A DNA stretch of 5,176 nucleotides from a bacterium (GCA_029007685.1 JAQXIG010000015.1:1-5176), one strand, 5' to 3'; shown: positions 1 through 4,683, counted from the first letter of the stretch. Numbers and translations: made by a program. Notes: a model not told the origin generated them from the sequence alone.

Positions 1-1
1 T

Positions 2-1198
2 AAAAGAGAAAAGAAAGCTTATCAATCAAATCCAGATATAAAATTAGAATTAACTAAAAATAATATTGAATTAGTACCCTTAACAGAAAAGTATGTTAAG
101 GGTTTTAATAACTTAACTAAAGATTATAAAAAAGAACATGAAGAAAGAATGAAAACTGAAAGAGAGGATAGAAAAAAGACATTTAAGCAAATGTTAGATA
201 GATCTAATAATGTAATAGCTGATGAATTAATGTTTACAGCGACTAATGAGTTCTTTAAAGATATGACAAGAGATGATATAAAAGAATGGGCTGATACTTG
301 CATGGAATTTGTTTATAATGATTTAGGTTATAAGAAAGAACAAATTCTACATGCCACAGTTCATATGGATGAAAAAACACCTCATGTTCATTGTGTAGTA
401 GTTCCTTTAATTAAAAAATATGATAAAAGAACTAATACTGAAAGATATACTATTTCTAAAAAACAATATATAAGAGATAAGATACACCTATCAGAGTTAC
501 AAGATAAATATCATAAAAGATTAACTGATAAAGGTTATGATTTAGAAAGAGGTATTAAAGGTAGTGATAGAAAACATATTAAAATTAAAGAATATAAAAA
601 AATAAATAGAGAACTAGAACAAAAAATAAATGTTAGATCTGATAGACTTACTAAAGAGTTTGAGAAACTAGATAAAAGAATGGAATCTTCAAAGAGTATT
701 CCATTTGATAAAAAGCATGTCGTTATTGATAAAGATACTTTTGATACAATGAATAAAGTAATTAATGAATCTAAAAAAATAAAGGAATTAGAACCTAAAA
801 TAAAGCAAGTTTTTAACGAAGTTAATAATTATGCTGATAGTTATAAATCTTTAGAAAAAGAAAACCAAAATATTAAAAAAGAAGTTAAATCATTAAAGAG
901 TAAAAATGAAAAATTAGAAACAGAAAATAGAAACTTACAAAATATAATAAAATATATACTTGAAAAGATTAAAATGTTCTTTAGAAATATATTATTAAGG
1001 GGAAATGAAACTTCTAAAGACTTAGCAACTCAAGAAGTAAAAGATTATTATGACTATGGAGATTTTCAGCAAGAAGATATTATTGATGTAGCTAGAGGAA
1101 CAACAAAAGAAGATGAATTATTTGATTATGCCTATGTGCCAGATTATCATAAGGCTAATAGTGAAGATATAGAAGATGATTATGATATGAGTTTATAA
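2..1198 (+). CDS. mobV: MobV-family relaxase (Mob/Pre), 5'-truncated by window
   Basis: Relaxase that nicks one strand at oriT, stays covalently bound to the 5' end and pilots it through a conjugation channel supplied by another element. The frame is open from base 2 to the TAA at 1196-1198, giving 398 visible residues; the first visible ATG (149) lies inside the domain and is not the start. Visible residues 121-130 (nt 362-391) form the MobV motif HMDEKTPHVH, where the His and acidic residues bind the catalytic metal. Downstream, 'KGYDLERG' is also typical of the family. Visible residues 7-20 resemble the SNKDI...NYEL segment of pMV158 MobM, which places the missing nucleophile His (MobM His22) at or just before base 1. 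Residues about 195-320 are charged and probably coiled coil, and the tail is very acidic. With about 22 residues missing, the protein would be near 420 aa, somewhat shorter than MobM (about 494). Family assignment is secure; the transfer partner is unknown. Confidence 0.93.
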   Translation, partial: KREKKAYQSNPDIKLELTKNNIELVPLTEKYVKGFNNLTKDYKKEHEERMKTEREDRKKTFKQMLDRSNNVIADELMFTATNEFFKDMTRDDIKEWADTCMEFVYNDLGYKKEQILHATVHMDEKTPHVHCVVVPLIKKYDKRTNTERYTISKKQYIRDKIHLSELQDKYHKRLTDKGYDLERGIKGSDRKHIKIKEYKKINRELEQKINVRSDRLTKEFEKLDKRMESSKSIPFDKKHVVIDKDTFDTMNKVINESKKIKELEPKIKQVFNEVNNYADSYKSLEKENQNIKKEVKSLKSKNEKLETENRNLQNIIKYILEKIKMFFRNILLRGNETSKDLATQEVKDYYDYGDFQQEDIIDVARGTTKEDELFDYAYVPDYHKANSEDIEDDYDMSL

Positions 1199-1242
1199 AA
1201 AGTGTTAAATTTAGCCAAATATATATGAATAATCTCAAAATA

Positions 1243-1257
1243 TGGTATAATTATAAT
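1243..1257 (+). promoter_or_regulatory. Extended -10 promoter for the two-gene cargo operon
   Basis: TGGTATAAT (TG at 1243-1244, TATAAT at 1246-1251) is a perfect extended -10, and a second TATAAT follows directly at 1252-1257. No good TTGACA lies 16-18 bases upstream, which an extended -10 can tolerate. Transcription from the first box would start near 1258, giving a very short leader ahead of the ribosome site at 1260-1270. It lies in the short gap after the relaxase gene, so the cargo pair can be transcribed independently of mob. Confidence 0.55.
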
Positions 1258-1274
1258 GTAAGGATGTGATATTA

Positions 1275-1928
1275 ATGAACGAAAATTATGAAACTGAAAA
1301 TCAATCAAAACCATCAATACAAACTAAACAAGATGCTCAAAGAGTTCAAGAACAATTACTTGAAAAGAAAACTCAAGTTATAGAAGATGCACCTAAATTA
1401 TCTTTATCAATTAAAAACGCACCATTTTATTTAGGATCTTTGTTTGAACAAGATGGAACTCCAAAAGGAGATTTTATAGTTACTGATAGATTTAAAAGAA
1501 AAGTAGTGTTTGCCTTTAAACACCCACATCGTAAATCTACTACTGGTGAAATGTATTTTGGTGAGCTAACTGATGGAAATTTATTTAATACAGCTCCAAA
1601 TGAATATTTAATTCAAGCAACACCTACTTTTTTAACTGATGAAGAATTAGAATATTTACGTTCTCATCGTAGATTAACTAAAATGATTGGTAATACTGAA
1701 ATTGAGTTTGTTCCTCCAATGTTACAAAGAGATGATTATCCAGCAAGAGTTGAAAAATATAGAGAAAGAATTGGAGAATCAAGAGCAAAAGTTCAAGAAT
1801 TAACTGATATTATACAAGAAATAGAAAAATTAAAACCAAGACTTCCTATGGGAACATATGAAGTTATGATAGAACAACCAGAAGAAGTTGAAGAAAAACA
1901 TGATAAACCAGGATTTCCAAACAGATAG
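1275..1928 (+). CDS. Unrecognised 217-aa cargo protein (first of a coupled pair)
   Basis: I do not recognise this family. ATG at 1275 is preferred because AAGGATGTGAT (1260-1270) is one mismatch from the full anti-Shine-Dalgarno complement and ends 4 bases before it; a GTG at 1266 lies inside that site. The N-terminal 40 or so residues are polar, Gln/Glu/Lys-rich and probably disordered. The middle (about residues 50-140) looks like a compact mixed alpha/beta domain with a 'PFYLGSLFEQDG' start, a basic 'FKHPHRKSTTGEMYFGEL' stretch and 'FLTDEELEYLRSHRR'. Residues about 160-190 form a charged helix ending 'EIEKLKPRLP', and the tail is acidic. No signal peptide or membrane segment is seen. It contains CGT arginine codons that are nearly absent from the relaxase, hinting at a different origin. 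The next gene begins 11 bases after its stop, so the two products probably work together. Function unknown. Confidence 0.85.
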   Translation: MNENYETENQSKPSIQTKQDAQRVQEQLLEKKTQVIEDAPKLSLSIKNAPFYLGSLFEQDGTPKGDFIVTDRFKRKVVFAFKHPHRKSTTGEMYFGELTDGNLFNTAPNEYLIQATPTFLTDEELEYLRSHRRLTKMIGNTEIEFVPPMLQRDDYPARVEKYRERIGESRAKVQELTDIIQEIEKLKPRLPMGTYEVMIEQPEEVEEKHDKPGFPNR

Positions 1929-1939
1929 GAGATGTTTAC

Positions 1940-2737
1940 ATGGAAAGAGTTAAGTACAATATTGCTATACAAACATATATGGAAGTGTTTGACTATTTAA
2001 TAACTAACAACCTTTTTGTTTATGATTCTGGTAGAGATTTTTTATCATCAAGAATAAAGATTGATGAGTACGGTTTTGTTGAGGAAACTCAAGTTAGAAG
2101 AGGAGTTTGGGATGAAGAACATCCTAATCAAAAAAGAGTGCCTGCACTTAGAGTACTTAAAATTATAACTGATATTATTGATGATTTACTTTTAAAAGCA
2201 AATGTTCCAACTAGTCCAGATGCTAGATATGCTTATATTCATGATTTAAAAGCAAAAATGAGTGGACAAAAAAGTTATTATTCTTCTTATCAAGAATTAT
2301 TAGATATATTTAAAAAGGTATATAATGGTCAAGAATTAATGTATAGTACTGATGGAAAAATTATTGATCTTGCATTATTAAGATATAAACAAGTTGCTGA
2401 TAAATTTTCAAAGATGACATCACTTGAAAAAAGAACTGTTGAATGCTATGCAAAATTAGAAGAAGAACTTGTTGGTTATACGGCTAATTTATTGCTTGTT
2501 GATGAATATGGATATCAATTAGATGATTTACATAGAAGAACATATGATGGTCATGATTCTAGTGTGAAATTTGCTAGTAAAGATACTGAAGTTGATTGGG
2601 ATACATTTAAAGAATGCATTACAGATAATTATGCATATTTGGAAGAAGAAGGAAAACTTGATTTACACGGAACATTTAGTCCTTGGGATGAAAATCCTTA
2701 TAAGTCAGAATTAGGCTTGGATGGAATGACAAAATAA
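1940..2737 (+). CDS. Unrecognised 265-aa cargo protein (second of a coupled pair)
   Basis: Not recognised. ATG at 1940 is set by AGGAG (1927-1931), which overlaps the previous gene's TAG stop with an 8-base spacer, so translational coupling is likely. The protein looks soluble, acidic and mostly helical, with no signal peptide or transmembrane segment. Features include an N-terminal helical stretch 'YMEVFDYLITNNLFVY', a basic patch 'TQVRRGVWDEEHPNQKRVP' (about residues 50-68), a hydrophobic helix 'LKIITDIIDDLLLKA' (about 73-87), several Tyr-rich segments (for example 'SYYSSYQELLDIF'), 'CYAKLEEELVGYTANLLLVDEYGYQLDDLHRR' around 170-202, and an acidic C-terminus with 'DLHGTFSPWDENPYKSELG'. I see no nuclease, ATPase, kinase or HTH motif. 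It is followed directly by the candidate oriT and a terminator, so it ends its operon. Confidence 0.85.
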   Translation: MERVKYNIAIQTYMEVFDYLITNNLFVYDSGRDFLSSRIKIDEYGFVEETQVRRGVWDEEHPNQKRVPALRVLKIITDIIDDLLLKANVPTSPDARYAYIHDLKAKMSGQKSYYSSYQELLDIFKKVYNGQELMYSTDGKIIDLALLRYKQVADKFSKMTSLEKRTVECYAKLEEELVGYTANLLLVDEYGYQLDDLHRRTYDGHDSSVKFASKDTEVDWDTFKECITDNYAYLEEEGKLDLHGTFSPWDENPYKSELGLDGMTK

Positions 2738-2738
2738 G

Positions 2739-2794
2739 ACTATAATTCCATTATAGTAACCCACTACGCTATTGGCATAGCCAATAACAGTGGG
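2739..2794 (-). other. oriT: Candidate origin of transfer (oriT), MobV type, bottom strand
   Basis: Read on the minus strand, a nested hairpin has outer arms CCCACT (2789-2794) and AGTGGG (2760-2765) and a 7-bp inner stem TATTGGC/GCCAATA (2770-2776, 2780-2786) with a 3-base loop. It runs directly into TAGTGGG|TTA. The pMV158 MobV origin has the same design: an outer CACACT...AGTGTG hairpin with an inner stem, followed at once by the nick in TAGTGTG|TTA. By analogy the nick lies on the minus strand between 2760 and 2759. A second inverted repeat, ACTATAA/TTATAGT (2739-2745, 2751-2757), lies just 3' of it, where pMV158 also has dyad symmetry. The resident relaxase is MobV, which fits. Unlike pMV158, the site is downstream of and opposed to mob. 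The site is inferred from pattern and not proven. Confidence 0.6.
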
Positions 2795-2795
2795 C

Positions 2796-2812
2796 AAAGG
2801 GAATTTCCCTTT
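2796..2812. repeat. Near-perfect palindrome beside candidate oriT
   Basis: AAAGGGAA (2796-2803) and TTCCCTTT (2805-2812) are perfect 8-base inverted arms around one central T. It lies two bases beyond the outer arm of the oriT hairpin. It could be an accessory-protein or host-factor binding site for the relaxosome, or simply a third stem in the transcript. No U-run follows, so it is not a terminator. Confidence 0.6.
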
Positions 2813-2826
2813 TGAAACCCAAATAA

Positions 2827-2872
2827 GCGACAAAACTACAAACTAATCGTAAGTAGTAATGTCGCCTTTTTT
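2827..2872 (+). terminator. Rho-independent terminator of the cargo operon
   Basis: GCGACA (2827-2832) pairs with TGTCGC (2860-2865). A second stem ACTAC/GTAGT (2835-2839, 2853-2857) sits inside it across a symmetric AA/AA internal loop. A C and six T follow (2866-2872). It ends plus-strand transcription about 90 bases after the 265-aa gene, so the oriT stem-loops would lie in that mRNA's 3' UTR. Confidence 0.82.
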
Positions 2873-2898
2873 ATTGCAACTTACGTTTTATAAAAAAG

Positions 2899-2957
2899 AA
2901 AGAATACTATCGCCACTTTCATTTACTATCGTAAACAAAACGTGCCACGTATTCTTT
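2899..2957. repeat. Nested inverted and direct repeats, unassigned
   Basis: AAAGAATAC (2899-2907) and GTATTCTTT (2949-2957) are perfect 9-base inverted arms. Between them lie TTTAC/GTAAA arms (2922-2926, 2931-2935), a repeated ACTATCG (2906-2912, 2925-2931) and a repeated GCCAC (2912-2916, 2944-2948). It sits between two convergent terminators and encodes nothing visible. It could be a protein-binding array or a single-strand replication signal; function unknown. Confidence 0.5.
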
Positions 2958-2959
2958 AT

Positions 2960-3000
2960 AAAAAAATAACCTTAATACAATAAATGTACTAAGGTTATTT
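2960..3000 (-). terminator. Terminator of the repressor gene, with stop codon in the stem
   Basis: Arms at 2964-2979 and 2985-3000 form a 16-position stem with one A/C mismatch (2975/2989) and a 5-base loop. On the minus strand a seven-T run (2960-2966) overlaps and follows it, giving a classic intrinsic terminator. The repressor's TAA stop (2995-2997) lies inside the stem. T-rich sequence on the plus side (2998 onward) may make it bidirectional, insulating the repressor from the cargo operon. Confidence 0.8.
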
Positions 3001-3543
3001 TCTTTTTTGAAATAATGCACTATCAAATGATGGATATTTTGATTTATCAAATTTTTCTAAGTTTGGTCTAATCATAGGAATTATTTCCTTTAATCTATCT
3101 AATATTTCATCATTAGATATTTCTTTCTTTTCTATCTTAGCTAATTCTAATTTATCAATTAAATCAGCAATACCACCTTTAACAGCAAAATCTACTTTTC
3201 TTCTTTCTTCGATATCTTCTAATACATCAAAATAAAACTTTTCATAACTTTGTATTTGTTTTTGATAATCAGCAGTAGATCGTTTACTAGATAAATCTTT
3301 ACCCCAGTTAATATCTAAATCATTATATCCAGCAAGTTTCATTAGATCAACCATGCTTAAATCTAATGCTTCAGCAATTCCTTTTAAATATAAAACATTT
3401 GGTTTTAATCTTTTACCAGCTTCGATACGAGAAACTTCAGCACAATCCATATTTGCTTGTCTTGATAATTCTCTTTGCGAAATACCCTTTTTCTCTCTTG
3501 CTTTTGTTATTACTTTACCTAATTCAGTAGTCTGTTTTTTCAT
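2995..3543 (-). CDS. XRE-family transcriptional repressor (182 aa)
   Basis: DNA-binding regulator of the Cro/C1 (HTH_3) family, probably the repressor controlling the element. The helix-turn-helix spans about residues 8-62: 'GISQRELSRQANMDCAEVSRIEAGKRLKP', with S22-Q23 in helix 2, E36-S38-R39 in the recognition helix and the typical 'IEAGK' end. Residues about 85-182 form a charged helical domain that probably mediates oligomerisation or signal sensing. There is no LexA-like Ser/Lys autoprotease domain, so derepression is not by the lambda-CI self-cleavage route; ICEs of the ICEBs1 type instead use a separate metalloprotease, and none is visible here. The ATG is fixed by GAGGTGG (3550-3556 on the plus numbering) with a 6-base spacer. 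The gene is transcribed away from the rightward operon and shares its control region. Confidence 0.92.
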   Translation of the reverse strand: MKKQTTELGKVITKAREKKGISQRELSRQANMDCAEVSRIEAGKRLKPNVLYLKGIAEALDLSMVDLMKLAGYNDLDINWGKDLSSKRSTADYQKQIQSYEKFYFDVLEDIEERRKVDFAVKGGIADLIDKLELAKIEKKEISNDEILDRLKEIIPMIRPNLEKFDKSKYPSFDSALFQKRK

Positions 3544-3566
3544 CTAATACCACCTCAACTGAATTA

Positions 3567-3595
3567 AATATAACACAAAATGATGAGAAAGTCAA
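3567..3595 (-). promoter_or_regulatory. Repressor promoter
   Basis: On the minus strand TTGACT (3590-3595) and TATATT (3567-3572) are separated by exactly 17 bases, and a TGT precedes the -10 (extended -10). This is a near-consensus housekeeping promoter 10-25 bases ahead of the repressor's ribosome site. Its -35 lies inside the shared inverted repeat, so autoregulation is likely. Confidence 0.82.
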
Positions 3596-3619
3596 CAAAA
3601 TTGTATTTATTGTGTTGAC
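3591..3619. promoter_or_regulatory. Putative repressor operator between divergent promoters
   Basis: GTCAACA (3591-3597) and TGTTGAC (3613-3619) are perfect 7-base inverted arms covering the -35 boxes of both divergent promoters. A wider symmetric pair, AACACAA (3572-3578) and TTGTGTT (3610-3616), touches the repressor -10 and the rightward -35. In the rightward promoter ACTCAAT recurs at 3622-3628 and 3641-3647, the latter overlapping the -10. These are the likely XRE-protein sites. The binding itself is inferred. Confidence 0.6.
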
Positions 3620-3643
3620 AAACTCAATATATAATGATATACT
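3615..3643 (+). promoter_or_regulatory. Strong rightward promoter of the replication/recombination operon
   Basis: TTGACA (3615-3620) is a perfect -35. TATACT (3638-3643) follows at 17 bases and is preceded by TGA, giving an extended -10. The start point would be near 3650. Such a strong promoter upstream of excision genes needs tight repression, which fits the adjacent XRE gene and shared operator. Confidence 0.87.
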
Positions 3644-3652
3644 CAATTTGAA

Positions 3653-3673
3653 ATTGATGTAAAACTCATCAAT
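3653..3673 (+). repeat. Inverted repeat in the operon leader
   Basis: ATTGATG (3653-3659) and CATCAAT (3667-3673) are perfect 7-base arms with a 7-base loop, 5 bases before the AGGAGG ribosome site. An overlapping dyad CAATTT/AAATTG (3644-3649, 3651-3656) shares its left arm. It could be an operator half-site or a leader hairpin influencing translation of the next gene. Confidence 0.5.
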
Positions 3674-3695
3674 AAGAAAGGAGGAACAGAGATGA

Positions 3696-3959
3696 ATGAG
3701 ATTAAAACACCTAGACATTTCAAACCATAAGATATGGAAAGATAAAAACATCAAACCTGAAGCAAAAGAAATATATGCTTATCTATTTGCAGAGGGATTT
3801 GAAAGAACTATCTCACATATAAGTATTGGAAGAATACAAAGGGAACTTAAAAGTATAACCAATATCGGATTTAGAAATAATCTTAACATATTAGAAAAAA
3901 ATAATTATCTAGTTTATAAAGAATACGATACAGGATTATACGAATATCACATTTACTAG
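3696..3959 (+). CDS. Small winged-helix DNA-binding protein (87 aa)
   Basis: First gene of the rightward operon. The product looks like one winged-helix domain: helix 1 'KPEAKEIYAYLFAEG' (about residues 20-34), helix 2 'SIGRIQREL', recognition helix 'NIGFRNNLNILEKNNYL' (about 57-73), then a two-strand wing 'VYKEYDTGLYEYHIY' ending the protein. This pattern occurs in replication-initiator and regulator proteins of plasmids and IMEs; a role as excisionase-like factor, activator or initiator subunit is possible, but I cannot decide. The ribosome site AAAGGAGG (3677-3684) lies 11 bases from this ATG and only 7 from an out-of-frame ATG at 3692, which opens a 12-codon ORF overlapping the start. The spacing therefore favours the wrong ATG, which is odd. 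The frame from 3696 is supported by its continuous domain. Confidence 0.8.
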   Translation: MRLKHLDISNHKIWKDKNIKPEAKEIYAYLFAEGFERTISHISIGRIQRELKSITNIGFRNNLNILEKNNYLVYKEYDTGLYEYHIY

Positions 3960-3983
3960 AATGATAGAATCACTAGTAAATAC

Positions 3984-4020
3984 AGGTACAGTAAATGTTC
4001 GGAGATTTATGTTAGTACCT
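3984..4020 (+). other. Stem-loop 1 between the winged-helix genes
   Basis: Outer arms AGGTAC (3984-3989) and GTACCT (4015-4020) enclose a second stem TAAAT/ATTTA (3992-3996, 4005-4009) with an 8-base loop. Four T in all (4020-4023), the first in the stem's last pair, run on past the stem, so it might act as a weak attenuator. It starts 24 bases after the 87-aa gene's stop. Confidence 0.45.
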
Positions 4021-4021
4021 T

Positions 4022-4040
4022 TTCTATAAGATATATAGAA
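4022..4040 (+). other. Stem-loop 2 between the winged-helix genes
   Basis: TTCTATA (4022-4028) and TATAGAA (4034-4040) are perfect 7-base arms with a 5-base loop. It abuts stem-loop 1. In such AT-rich DNA a 7-bp A/T-rich stem carries modest weight alone; its place in a run of three gives it some interest. Confidence 0.4.
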
Positions 4041-4048
4041 TAAATCAA

Positions 4049-4096
4049 AATAATATCTATAGGGGAAGATATAAAAAATCCCCTTAGGATATTATT
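4049..4096 (+). other. Stem-loop 3: long two-part hairpin
   Basis: AATAATATC (4049-4057) and GATATTATT (4088-4096) are perfect 9-base arms. One G-U pair follows (4058/4087), then a 2x2 internal loop and a second stem AGGGGA/TCCCCT (4061-4066, 4079-4084), capped by a 12-base A-rich loop. No T-run follows on the plus strand, so it is not an ordinary terminator. It lies 40 bases ahead of the next gene's ribosome site and is well placed to be a translational control element or part of a replication origin. Confidence 0.55.
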
Positions 4097-4135
4097 GCTC
4101 AAAATTGGGAATGGAAAAGCCCATATTTATTAGAT

Positions 4136-4140
4136 AGGAG
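4136..4140 (+). promoter_or_regulatory. Orphan ribosome binding site implying a start near 4145-4148
   Basis: AGGAG here is a good Shine-Dalgarno, but no ATG, GTG or TTG lies at the proper distance in the downstream gene's frame. ATT codons at 4145 (4-base spacer) and 4148 (7-base spacer) are in frame. The ATG at 4172 is 31 bases away, too far for this site, and has no better one of its own. Confidence 0.5.
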
Positions 4141-4171
4141 AACTATTATTATATTAGATTGTGAATTTATC

Positions 4172-4663
4172 ATGACTCCAAGAATATTATTTAATGATAG
4201 GAATTTATCTAAAACAGATTGTAGTGTTTTAGGTCTTATCATTTCACTTACCTTAAAAAATGGATATTGTTATGCGAGTAATGAGTATTTAGCAAACTAT
4301 GTAAAAGTTTCAAAGAGAACAATTAGTGATTCATTGTCTAAAATAAAACGATTGAAATATATCATAGTAAAATATGAAAATAATAATCGTAGAATATATC
4401 TTAATACTGAAAAGATACCAACAAAAGTTGCGAACCAAGTAGCAAAAAATTGTAATGATATGGTAGCAGAAACTTGCGACCATAATATAAATAATAAATA
4501 TAAAAATGAATATAAAAAGATAAATAAATTTAAACGAGAAGGAATTGTACCTTATTGGATGGAACATCCTGAAGTATGTAAAAGTAGTGATGCAAGTCTA
4601 GAAGAACAAGCAGAAATGCAAAAAGCAATAGATGAAGTTATAAACGCAATAGATAAGTTATAA
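4172..4663 (+). CDS. HTH_36-like winged-helix protein, putative replication initiator (at least 163 aa)
   Basis: Residues 12-77 from this ATG match the HTH_36 pattern of plasmid and phage initiators: 'NLSKTDCSVLGLIISLTLKNGYCYASNEYLANYVKVSKRTISDSLSKIKRLKYI' followed by a wing 'VKYENNNRRIYL'. The 'SNEYLA...VSKRTIS' helix pair is the most characteristic part. A polar Asn/Lys linker (about 85-120) follows, then a short tail 'VPYWMEHPE...EEQAEMQKAIDEVINAID'. In phage initiators a tail after such a linker often contacts a helicase loader, but that is only an analogy here. The start is doubtful: the frame is open upstream to 4088, the residues just before this ATG (DCEFI) read as a natural lead-in to 'MTPRILFNDRNLS', and the only ribosome site (4136-4140) points to ATT at 4145 or 4148. 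The true protein may be 8-9 residues longer. Probably drives replication of the excised circle. Confidence 0.8.
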   Translation: MTPRILFNDRNLSKTDCSVLGLIISLTLKNGYCYASNEYLANYVKVSKRTISDSLSKIKRLKYIIVKYENNNRRIYLNTEKIPTKVANQVAKNCNDMVAETCDHNINNKYKNEYKKINKFKREGIVPYWMEHPEVCKSSDASLEEQAEMQKAIDEVINAIDKL

Positions 4664-4683
4664 CAAGAAAGGAGAAGATGTCT

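Noticed and set aside
149..151. ATG 149 as the relaxase start
   Set aside because: The frame is open to the window edge and the upstream residues match the family, so the gene begins before the window.
1266..1274. GTG start for the first cargo gene, adding three residues
   Set aside because: This GTG is part of the AAGGATGTGAT ribosome site itself; ATG 1275 lies at a proper distance from it.
3353..3547. Open frame on the plus strand opposite the repressor gene
   Set aside because: It is antisense to the helix-turn-helix of a clearly real gene, has no ribosome site, and its product shows no coherent pattern.
3524..3754. Minus-strand open frame across the divergent promoter region
   Set aside because: It would cover both promoters, the operator and the starts of two genes; it is Phe/Ile/Ser-rich as expected of AT-rich antisense sequence.
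4049..4096. Stem-loop 3 as a rho-independent terminator
   Set aside because: GCTCAAAA, not a T-run, follows the stem on the plus strand, and the operon appears to continue through it.
4331..4567. Minus-strand open frame resembling a hydrophobic membrane peptide
   Set aside because: It is the complement of Lys/Asn-rich coding sequence in the initiator gene, which gives Phe/Ile/Tyr runs by default.
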